37,327 nt of DNA from positions 1-37,327 of the IMG/VR virus record IMGVR_UViG_3300007640_000091. One strand, written 5' to 3'. The notes under the pieces were generated by a model that made no database searches, had not been told where the DNA came from, and saw only the letters and a list, made by a program, of their open reading frames with translations. Positions 33,685 through 37,327 of the stretch are shown one piece after another (position 1 is the stretch's first letter; the number at the start of each line of letters is the position of its first letter). Both the position numbers and the translations under genes were made by a program. The DNA is from a virus.

Positions 33685-34033
33685 CTTGCTCATCCTCTGT
33701 CTGTGTCCAGCCAAACCGTTTAGCTGTGTGATATAACTCAAGCTCTAAGATTAACACCTCCTCTCGCAGCTTACCAAGGAACTCAAGCTGTCGCTTAGCT
33801 GCCTTGTTACTGTCTATGTACATGTCATAGTGTACCTGACCAGAGCAATCACTCAGTATCAGGTCGGCGCTGATCCACTTGTCATCCTCACCTATACCTG
33901 TCGAAACAGTACGTACGAGGCTGGATCTGTCCCCTCCCTCACCTACATTACGCAGCCACGTACGGTACGTGCTGTCAGTGTACGTCATACCATTCCGGTC
34001 GCTTACTTTAGTCCGGGTCTTGTCGTTTATCAT
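33668..34033 (-). CDS. Hypothetical protein, 121 aa
   Basis: Start at the ATG 34033, which has GAGGAA about 8 nt upstream and lies inside the basic 44-residue gene. Begins MINDKTRTKVSDRNGMTYTD; middle is mixed, C-terminal half a long amphipathic helix (QLEFLGKLREEVLILELELY) and an acidic end. No family recognised. Confidence 0.6.
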   Translation of the reverse strand: MINDKTRTKVSDRNGMTYTDSTYRTWLRNVGEGGDRSSLVRTVSTGIGEDDKWISADLILSDCSGQVHYDMYIDSNKAAKRQLEFLGKLREEVLILELELYHTAKRFGWTQTEDEQDESTV

Positions 34034-34142
34034 GCTTACGTTTCCTCGTGTACTTGGTGCGGACTCTATGGGCTGCACCTTTGCCCATTATAGCAGGGCT
34101 ATGCCCTGTTCTGTACTTAACCTTGCGCTTATCCTTTGCCAT
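34008..34142 (-). CDS. 44-aa highly basic protein
   Basis: Begins MAKDKRKVKYRTGHSPAIMG and ends RKRKHDKRQDPD, with about 17 Lys/Arg in 44 residues. GGAGGG lies 9 nt upstream of the ATG. It overlaps the next gene by 26 bp in another frame. A 6-bp hairpin (CAGGGC/GCCCTG, 34094-34108) lies inside it, and element copy A is about 20 nt upstream. Nucleic-acid binding is plausible. Confidence 0.6.
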   Translation of the reverse strand: MAKDKRKVKYRTGHSPAIMGKGAAHRVRTKYTRKRKHDKRQDPD

Positions 34143-34161
34143 GCTGCTCTCCCTCCGGTTC

Positions 34162-34191
34162 AACGCGAGTCCTTCGGACTGCGAGCGTGGG
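34162..34191 (-). repeat. Spacer hairpin element, copy A
   Basis: Plus-strand AACGCGAG, core hairpin AGTCC-TTC-GGACT (34168-34180), then GCGAGCGTGGG. Flanks are identical to copy B while the 11-nt core differs and has the opposite loop (TTC here, GAA in B), so pairing is kept while sequence changes. It lies about 20 nt upstream of a leftward start. Confidence 0.65.
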
Positions 34192-34209
34192 TGATAGGAT
34201 ACCTCTCAC

Positions 34210-34231
34210 AAGCCACTCATTTGAGTGGCTT
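34210..34231 (-). terminator. Perfect 9-bp hairpin at a stop codon
   Basis: AAGCCACTC and GAGTGGCTT around ATTT. The stop codon of the 70-residue gene (34217-34219) is inside the structure. There is no U-run in the transcript, so it is more likely an RNA end-protector or processing signal than an intrinsic terminator. Confidence 0.5.
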
Positions 34232-34429
34232 CCAAGTGAGACCCTTATCGTGATAGAACAAGTAAGTCACTGTCTTGTTCCGAGTCACAGTAAACTGTGT
34301 GGCAAGGGCATCTAGTACCCGTGCCTTATACAGTACGTCACCGTCCTCATCAAGGACGTTAACGGAATCCCCGGTATTAACCGGGGTCCGTCCAGTGTAC
34401 CGATAGCTACTCGCCACGGTACTCACCAT
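34217..34429 (-). CDS. Hypothetical protein, 70 aa
   Basis: From the ATG at 34429 (AGG ~7 nt upstream), MVSTVASSYRYTGRTPVNTG, then an acidic loop (DEDGDVLYKARVL) and a beta-rich end. It looks like a small SH3-like or barrel fold, but no family is recognised. Hairpins at 34342-34358 and 34369-34386 (CCCCGG/CCGGGG) fall within it. It overlaps the 45-residue gene by 23 bp. Confidence 0.55.
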   Translation of the reverse strand: MVSTVASSYRYTGRTPVNTGDSVNVLDEDGDVLYKARVLDALATQFTVTRNKTVTYLFYHDKGLTWKPLK

Positions 34430-34544
34430 CGGTGAGCCTAAGTAACAGGTACTCACCCCAAAATGCCATCTCGCTAGCGAGATCAGCACATACTTGCTCA
34501 TCATGTGCCTCGATCAGGTCATCATATGTTACCATGTCATCCAT
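34407..34544 (-). CDS. 45-aa acidic protein
   Basis: Begins MDDMVTYDDLIEAHDEQVCA and ends LTDGEYRGE. AAGGGAG lies 7-8 nt upstream of the ATG. A perfect 16-nt palindrome (ATCTCGCTAGCGAGAT, 34468-34483) lies within it. It overlaps the neighbours on both sides in different frames. Function unknown. Confidence 0.55.
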   Translation of the reverse strand: MDDMVTYDDLIEAHDEQVCADLASEMAFWGEYLLLRLTDGEYRGE

Positions 34545-34659
34545 CGTGCTGCTCCCTTATACGTTGATACAGTCGGGCTATATGCCGAGTGTCCTCGGCC
34601 ATCTCAGCCCAGAGATACAGTATGTACAGCACTAGTGCTGCGATTATGTAGCCTTCCAT
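34537..34659 (-). CDS. 40-aa single-span membrane protein
   Basis: Starts MEGYIIAALVLYILYLW, a membrane helix, followed by a charged tail (AEMAEDTRHIARLYQRIREQ). GAGGAA is 6 nt upstream, and the start is at a TAATG junction with the 26-residue gene. Overlaps the next gene by 8 bp. Confidence 0.55.
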   Translation of the reverse strand: MEGYIIAALVLYILYLWAEMAEDTRHIARLYQRIREQHDG

Positions 34660-34739
34660 TACTGGTTCCTCATGTAGTTAATAAGAAGGGGTATCATAAC
34701 GATACCCCACACAATAAACGCTCCGATGATGGCAGTCAT
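34659..34739 (-). CDS. 26-aa hydrophobic peptide
   Basis: MTAIIGAFIVWGIVMIPLLI followed by NYMRNQ: one membrane helix and a short basic end. The start overlaps the zinc-ribbon gene stop (ATGA) and the stop forms TAATG with the next gene. An 8-bp hairpin (GGGGTATC/GATACCCC, 34688-34708) lies inside it. Tight coupling supports translation, but confidence is limited by length. Confidence 0.5.
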   Translation of the reverse strand: MTAIIGAFIVWGIVMIPLLINYMRNQ

Positions 34740-34933
34740 TCTCCGAAGCTCCGGTCCCAACAGGTACCACATATACCTGACATGAGCATCTCACGTAGTG
34801 TAGCCGACAGTTCAGGCATGGCCTGCTGTATCAGCATACCCTTACGCCATGCCATGTACCCTTCGTAAGGTACATCGACATCGTGACTGTTGCTACAGAT
34901 AGGACACGTTGTAACTACGTTAATTTCTTGCAT
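34736..34933 (-). CDS. Small two-CxxC zinc ribbon protein
   Basis: 65 residues from the ATG at 34933 (GAGGAG 6 nt upstream): MQEINVVTTCPICSNSHDVD, a helical middle, and SGICGTCWDRSFGE at the end. The CPIC and CGTC pairs form a zinc site. Small proteins with this layout are common in phages; role unknown. Codons upstream of 34933 have no ribosome site and are treated as non-coding. Confidence 0.65.
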   Translation of the reverse strand: MQEINVVTTCPICSNSHDVDVPYEGYMAWRKGMLIQQAMPELSATLREMLMSGICGTCWDRSFGE

Positions 34934-35053
34934 CGGAATCTCCTCATGTATGGGTATATGTACCCTGCTCGCCTTGGTGCTGCCGCTGCCCAACTGTACA
35001 GTGTGCAAGCTATTATTTAACGCAGCTAGCCAAGGCAAGCCAGAGTAACAAGC

Positions 35054-35077
35054 AAGCCCACTCATTAGAGTGGGCTT
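35054..35077 (-). terminator. Perfect 10-bp hairpin between genes
   Basis: AAGCCCACTC and GAGTGGGCTT around ATTA, 14 nt downstream of the stop of the 120-residue gene in the leftward transcript. The following transcript is GCTTGTTAC, so it lacks a clear U-run. Shares stem end and loop type with the hairpin at 34210-34231. Confidence 0.5.
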
Positions 35078-35090
35078 AATGTTACCCCGA

Positions 35091-35453
35091 TTACTCGGGC
35101 TGGAAGGTAGCGACCTTGCCAAGGTAGCCCTTATCACGGACCTGTATGTCGGCGTGGCGGCTAGCCTGAGCATAAGCCAGTACCGTGCGACCGGCCAAGT
35201 TCTGCCGGGCATACAGTACAATCTCGCCACCAACTTTGTTGGCGTGAGCTTGAGCGGCTACCTTACGGTTCGACAGATAGGCAGGCTTCACCTTATAGGC
35301 TGACTTGGTTTCCGTATCGGAAACTACAGGCGTAGGTGCCGGTGCTGCGGGCTGTGCCTGAGTACCAGCTAGTACGTTAACAAGCGCCGTGATAGCGTCC
35401 GTCTGACCTGCGATGGCTTCCAGAATTTGCTTGTTGCTGACTCGATTCGTCAT
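35091..35453 (-). CDS. Hypothetical protein, 120 aa
   Basis: Starts MTNRVSNKQILEAIAGQTDA with AAAGGAG 8 nt upstream. Residues ~30-45 are an Ala/Pro linker; the C-terminal domain (residues ~52-120) is basic with mixed structure (SNRKVAAQAHANKVGGEIVL; ASRHADIQVRDKGYLGKV). Its stop codon lies exactly in the loop of a CCCGA/TCGGG hairpin (35086-35099), and another near-perfect hairpin (GTTTCCG/CGGAAAC, 35308-35324) lies in the coding region. Element copy B is upstream. No family recognised. Confidence 0.65.
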   Translation of the reverse strand: MTNRVSNKQILEAIAGQTDAITALVNVLAGTQAQPAAPAPTPVVSDTETKSAYKVKPAYLSNRKVAAQAHANKVGGEIVLYARQNLAGRTVLAYAQASRHADIQVRDKGYLGKVATFQPE

Positions 35454-35520
35454 GTCATGTGCTCCTTTGCATCATGTGATTTGCTTGGGTCGGTAGCCCT
35501 TTGCTGCCGGCCTCGAACTC

Positions 35521-35550
35521 AACGCGAGGACGAAGTCCGGCGAGCGTGGG
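35521..35550 (-). repeat. Spacer hairpin element, copy B
   Basis: Plus-strand AACGCGAG, core hairpin GGAC-GAA-GTCC (35528-35538), then GCGAGCGTGGG. Flanks are the same as copy A, with a different hairpin core. It lies in the 106-bp spacer upstream of the 120-residue gene. Confidence 0.65.
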
Positions 35551-35559
35551 CGGGATTGT

Positions 35560-35973
35560 TTACGTGAGGACCAGTTCCACCATCTCATCACAGTCGTTAG
35601 ACTGTGACCGTTTGGCAGCCCTTTCCGCTTTCTTCAACGCTTTGCGTTGACGCTTTGTCATACGGCCTTTGGCCGTTCGTCCGCCCTTATACGCAGGTAG
35701 GATACCAGCCATGGTATCCCAGTTAACGTCTCGGCCCGGACCGTCCAGCTTGCCGATCTGGTCGTCAGTATACTGACGACCGACCCAGCTTATCTCGTCT
35801 CCTTCGGAGACCATCGTGACACGTTCGCTGCCTTTGGCAGCTTCGTATTCCATTGCCACGGTCTCCCAAAGGGTCCCTGCTACGTCGTCAAAGACGACGC
35901 CGGGTTCCATTCCAAATAGCTCCGCTATTTCAAGCGCCGTGTCTACAGCTATGCTGTCGAAGATGTGGTTCAT
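35560..35973 (-). CDS. Hypothetical protein, 137 aa, hairpin-rich gene
   Basis: Start at ATG 35973 (MNHIFDSIAVDTALEIAELF); its ribosome site GGGAG is in the 3' arm of a hairpin. N-terminal half acidic and helical; residues ~100-125 strongly basic (GRMTKRQRKALKKAERAAKR), suggesting nucleic-acid contact. Seven perfect inverted repeats lie within the coding region, five of them with the 3-nt loop being exactly one codon (K, K, E, K, F). No family recognised. Confidence 0.65.
   Translation of the reverse strand: MNHIFDSIAVDTALEIAELFGMEPGVVFDDVAGTLWETVAMEYEAAKGSERVTMVSEGDEISWVGRQYTDDQIGKLDGPGRDVNWDTMAGILPAYKGGRTAKGRMTKRQRKALKKAERAAKRSQSNDCDEMVELVLT
35635..35930 (-). repeat. Cluster of in-gene 6-3-6 hairpins
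   Basis: Perfect inverted repeats at 35635-35649 (CAACGC-TTT-GCGTTG), 35662-35676 (ACGGCC-TTT-GGCCGT), 35761-35780 (20-nt palindrome), 35797-35811 (GTCTCC-TTC-GGAGAC), 35827-35841 (GCTGCC-TTT-GGCAGC), 35883-35899 (CGTCGTC-AAA-GACGACG) and 35914-35930 (AAATAGC-TCC-GCTATTT). Sequences differ; the shape and the C-G loop closure are shared, except in the palindrome. Confidence 0.8.
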
Positions 35974-35980
35974 TTTCGTT

Positions 35981-35994
35981 CTCCCTTTAGGGAG
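35981..35994 (-). promoter_or_regulatory. Shine-Dalgarno hairpin of the 137-aa gene
   Basis: Leftward transcript CTCCC-TAAA-GGGAG, then 7 nt to the ATG at 35973. The GGGAG ribosome site is the 3' arm of the stem, so folding would hide it. Confidence 0.6.
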
Positions 35995-36050
35995 CCGGCC
36001 AGTCCAGCTCCCGATTGCCATACTAGTATGGGGCCAAAGTTCCCCGATGT

Positions 36051-36068
36051 CAAGCCCTTTAGGGCTTG
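36051..36068 (-). terminator. 7-bp hairpin after the 76-aa gene
   Basis: CAAGCCC-TTTA-GGGCTTG begins immediately after the stop of the 76-residue gene in the leftward transcript. There is no U-run after it. Its loop (UAAA in the transcript) equals that of the Shine-Dalgarno hairpin at 35981-35994. Confidence 0.45.
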
Positions 36069-36299
36069 TTAAATCTCGACTCCGAAGAGTCGAGATACGC
36101 GAGATTCGCCGTAAGCATCAAACCAATCGGCCCATTCGGGGCTCATCTCATCTAGCTTCGCTAGATATTGCGTGATTGCTTCACACAACGTCGAGAAGGC
36201 TACGCCTTCTTCAACGCACCATCGGATCGCTTTGCGATCCAGAGCAGCTCGATCCGAAGCCTGAAAGGCTTTAATGCGACCCAATTCCGAAATTGCCAT
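36069..36299 (-). CDS. Hypothetical protein, 76 aa, first gene of the leftward operon
   Basis: Starts MAISELGRIKAFQASDRAAL at 36299; its ribosome site (GGAGAGG) is the 3' arm of the 68-nt inverted repeat upstream. Helical, with Trp-rich middle (SPEWADWFDAYG). Four perfect hairpins lie in the coding region: 36073-36096 (10-bp arms, UUCG loop in the transcript), 36150-36166, 36194-36210 and 36224-36240. As the first leftward gene it is probably expressed very early. No family recognised. Confidence 0.65.
   Translation of the reverse strand: MAISELGRIKAFQASDRAALDRKAIRWCVEEGVAFSTLCEAITQYLAKLDEMSPEWADWFDAYGESRVSRLFGVEI
36073..36240 (-). repeat. Cluster of in-gene hairpins, 76-aa gene
   Basis: 36073-36096 (ATCTCGACTC/GAGTCGAGAT, loop UUCG in the transcript), 36150-36166 (ATCTAGC-TTC-GCTAGAT), 36194-36210 (AGAAGGC-TAC-GCCTTCT), 36224-36240 (GGATCGC-TTT-GCGATCC). 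Transcript-sense loops are UUCG, GAA, GUA and AAA. Confidence 0.8.
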
Positions 36300-36304
36300 T
36301 TGCC

Positions 36305-36372
36305 CTCTCCTCTCTCTAAGAAATAAATCAATCACCCCTAACGGGGTGATTTATTTCTTAGAGAGAGGAGAG
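36305..36372 (-). repeat. 68-nt inverted repeat holding the Shine-Dalgarno of the first leftward gene
   Basis: Arms 36305-36330 and 36347-36372 are perfect 26-nt complements; inside them CCCC/GGGG pair around TAAC with a 4-nt (ATCA) bulge. In the leftward transcript the 3' arm ends AGAGAGAGGAGAGGGCAA before the ATG at 36299, so the ribosome site is locked in the stem. Direct observation; control role inferred. Confidence 0.85.
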
Positions 36373-36793
36373 ACCCCAGACCGACCAGCCAAGGCCACTC
36401 TGAGGACTACTAACGTAGTCCTAGGCGCAGACGTTAACGATAGCGTTAGCTATCGCCGCGTGTGCACATAACGCGAGAGATGACAACGCTGTCAATTGCC
36501 TTAATCGACAGTTACTTACGTAACTGTACGCGTGTAGGTGGGTGTATTCGAAGTTGCTAATATAACATAATCAGCTGCCAGATGTGGGAATTTCGGACCA
36601 GATTCGGTTGATTTGACATAACGGGGAGGGGCGGGGTCCGGGGGCCTCGCGTGTACGGGGAAAGACACCTTAAAAATTTCTCACAGAAATCATGGATATC
36701 CTTGTGGTTCTAGGTATACTAAGTACTTGAGAACTAAGGGATAAAAAAAATAAATTGAACTTTTTCGTGTTTTCATTGTCTAATACCCTTGAA

Positions 36794-36948
36794 GAGGGGT
36801 TGAAAACCAAGGGACAACCCCTCGACTTAGGGAGTCGCCTCCCCTAAGAGGTCGGCTCCCTAGTCAAGTCTAGGTTAAAATACATGGAGGTCTACCCCGT
36901 GGGGGGTAGCCACCCATATTGTCAACTTACCGTAAGGGTAAGATTGAC
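36794..36948 (+). repeat. Hairpin cluster with competing stems ahead of the rightward genes
   Basis: 36794-36823 (GAGGGGTTG/CAACCCCTC, 12-nt loop); 36824-36865, where the arm CTTAGGGAG (36826-36834) can pair either with CCCTAAG (36842-36848) or with CTCCCTAG (36856-36863), giving exclusive structures; 36892-36909 (CTACCCC/GGGGTAG); 36921-36948 (GTCAA-CTTACC/GGTAAG-A-TTGAC). The switchable arms resemble an attenuator or leader. Confidence 0.65.
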
Positions 36949-36988
36949 GGAGATCTATGGGGTGGCCCATAACCACTTTATCAACTTA

Positions 36989-37018
36989 GAGTCGCAAGAC
37001 TCGTTGAGCCTTGCTCAA
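36989..37018 (+). repeat. Two hairpins just before the first rightward gene
   Basis: GAGTC-GCAA-GACTC (36989-37002, GNRA tetraloop) and TTGAGC-CTT-GCTCAA (37004-37018). The second abuts the AAGGA ribosome site of the gene at 37030. Confidence 0.65.
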
Positions 37019-37029
37019 AGGATATATCA

Positions 37030-37179
37030 ATGCCCCTTAAAAAACCTGCCCCTGTCAAGAAACCTTCTCTTCCGCCCTCTTCCTCTCCGGGGAAGCGGGC
37101 TAAGACAACTGAAGAACTCCTTAGAGAGCTGGAGAAGGACCGTCAGAGACGGGACGCCTCTGTTAACAAGAGATCTTAA
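37030..37179 (+). CDS. 49-aa basic, Pro/Ser-rich protein
   Basis: Begins MPLKKPAPVKKPSLPPSSSP and ends with a charged helix (TEELLRELEKDRQRRD) and NKRS. AAGGA lies 8 nt before the ATG. It is the first rightward gene after the divergent region and is probably at the head of the virion operon. Disordered basic N-terminus plus helix; no family recognised. Confidence 0.55.
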   Translation: MPLKKPAPVKKPSLPPSSSPGKRAKTTEELLRELEKDRQRRDASVNKRS

Positions 37180-37181
37180 CC

Positions 37182-37285
37182 CCATGACAACTGTCATGGT
37201 GGAAAACCCGAAGGGTTTGTAAATGTCAGGTATAGAAGACACTAATAACCCCGAAGGGGTTACTATGGATGCCACACGGGGTGGC
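37182..37285 (+). repeat. Hairpins around the start of the last gene
   Basis: 37182-37199 (CCATGAC/GTCATGG), 37204-37218 (AAACCC-GAA-GGGTTT), 37246-37262 (TAACCCC-GAA-GGGGTTA, in frame with the Glu codon as loop) and 37271-37285 (GCCAC/GTGGC). Confidence 0.75.
37204..37218 (+). promoter_or_regulatory. Shine-Dalgarno hairpin of the gene at 37223
   Basis: AAACCC-GAA-GGGTTT. The only plausible ribosome site (AAGGG, 37211-37215, 7 nt from the ATG) lies in its loop and 3' arm. Confidence 0.5.
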
Positions 37286-37327
37286 TTCGCTGTTCTCAAG
37301 GATGCTCAGGGTCGGTTCCGGACCCAA
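37223..37327 (+). CDS. Rightward gene, 3' truncated by window end
   Basis: Thirty-five codons are visible, MSGIEDTNNPEGVTMDATRG then GFAVLKDAQGRFRTQ, still open at the end. Too short to identify. By position it should be an early member of the rightward virion operon, possibly a head or packaging gene; that is inference only. Confidence 0.55.
   Translation, partial: MSGIEDTNNPEGVTMDATRGGFAVLKDAQGRFRTQ

Larger units (their letters stand above)
36300..37029. other. 730-bp divergent intergenic region
   Basis: No convincing gene on either strand. It holds the 68-nt inverted repeat, hairpins at 36403-36422 (8 bp, loop TAAC), 36438-36455 (7 bp, loop GTTA) and 36508-36527 (8 bp, loop TTAC), a G-rich patch (36621-36645), an AT-rich tract (36740-36775) and a second hairpin cluster from 36794 to 37018. 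Leftward and rightward transcription must both start here. I see no convincing sigma70 -35/-10 pair; TTGACA at 36613 has no matching -10. A promoter/origin region is inference from layout. Confidence 0.7.

Noticed and set aside
34934-35233. N-terminal extension of the zinc ribbon gene
   Set aside because: The upstream 100 codons cross a perfect hairpin and stop of the previous gene, and a good ribosome site marks the ATG at 34933.
36613-36641. TTGACA as a sigma70 -35 box
   Set aside because: No -10-like hexamer at 16-18 nt; the downstream sequence is GC-rich.
36884-37222. 112-codon plus-strand frame in the divergent region
   Set aside because: It runs across several hairpins and overlaps the better supported 37030 gene in another frame; no convincing ribosome site.
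36305-37262. N4-type virion RNA polymerase promoter hairpins
   Set aside because: Triloop hairpins recall N4 vRNAP promoters, but the large internal proteins in this window show no RNA polymerase motifs I can recognise, and most hairpins lie within genes.
37027-37299. 90-codon minus-strand frame at the window end
   Set aside because: Antisense to two rightward frames with better starts; no ribosome site.

Overview
The window is part of a tailed phage genome, most likely a podovirus with a T7-like virion and a marine-type replication module. Rightward virion genes run in T7 order: tail adaptor (gp11-like), tail nozzle (gp12-like), small internal protein (gp14-like), three very large internal virion proteins, lysozyme, tail fibre and spanins. 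The leftward module encodes a class II (B12-dependent) ribonucleotide reductase, family A DNA polymerase, separate primase and DnaB-like helicase, T7 endonuclease I-like resolvase and a Cas4-like exonuclease. No RNA polymerase, integrase, repressor or tRNA is visible. A T7-like virion without a phage RNA polymerase recalls the SIO1/VpV262 type of marine podovirus (Zobellviridae). That placement is inference; the terminase, portal and capsid genes lie outside the window.

Layout. 1-18427 (+): a 5'-truncated tail adaptor, nozzle, internal virion proteins (about 4.1-14.6 kb), a GH24 lysozyme, a series of small membrane proteins, a tail fibre, overlapping Rz/Rz1-type spanins and a HExxH protein. 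The two transcription units meet tail to tail at 18416-18427. 18416-29.4 kb (-): nucleotide metabolism and replication, interrupted by a secreted collagen-like protein. 29.4-32.4 kb (-): a CobT-like VWA protein and a CobS-like AAA+ ATPase. 32.4-36.3 kb (-): about fifteen very small genes, the usual place for early host-takeover functions; seven tiny genes were found by reading overlapping frames across the window. 36300-37029: a 730-bp divergent intergenic region. 37030-37327 (+): a 49-codon gene and the start of another rightward gene. With the open gene at position 1, this suggests a circular or permuted map in which the virion operon begins near 37.0 kb.

The most striking signal is in the last 4.3 kb. 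Both genes and spacers there carry about 35 short perfect or near-perfect inverted repeats, typically 6-8 bp arms around a 3- or 4-nt loop closed by C-G. Their sequences differ but their shape is shared. In the transcript sense most triloops are purine-N-A (GAA, AAA, GTA, GGA, ATA), and in coding regions the loop is usually exactly one codon. Three of the hairpins hold the Shine-Dalgarno of the next gene in their 3' arm, including a 68-nt inverted repeat with 26-nt arms at the head of the leftward operon. A three-copy spacer element keeps its flanks but changes its 11-nt hairpin core. I read this as a candidate RNA-level control or processing system; its function is unknown.

Other notable points are a predicted miniature trimeric outer-membrane protein (signal peptide, collagen stalk, four beta-strands ending in Phe), a DnaB-like helicase lacking both the Walker A lysine and the Walker B aspartate, and a CobS/CobT-like pair alongside a B12-dependent reductase.
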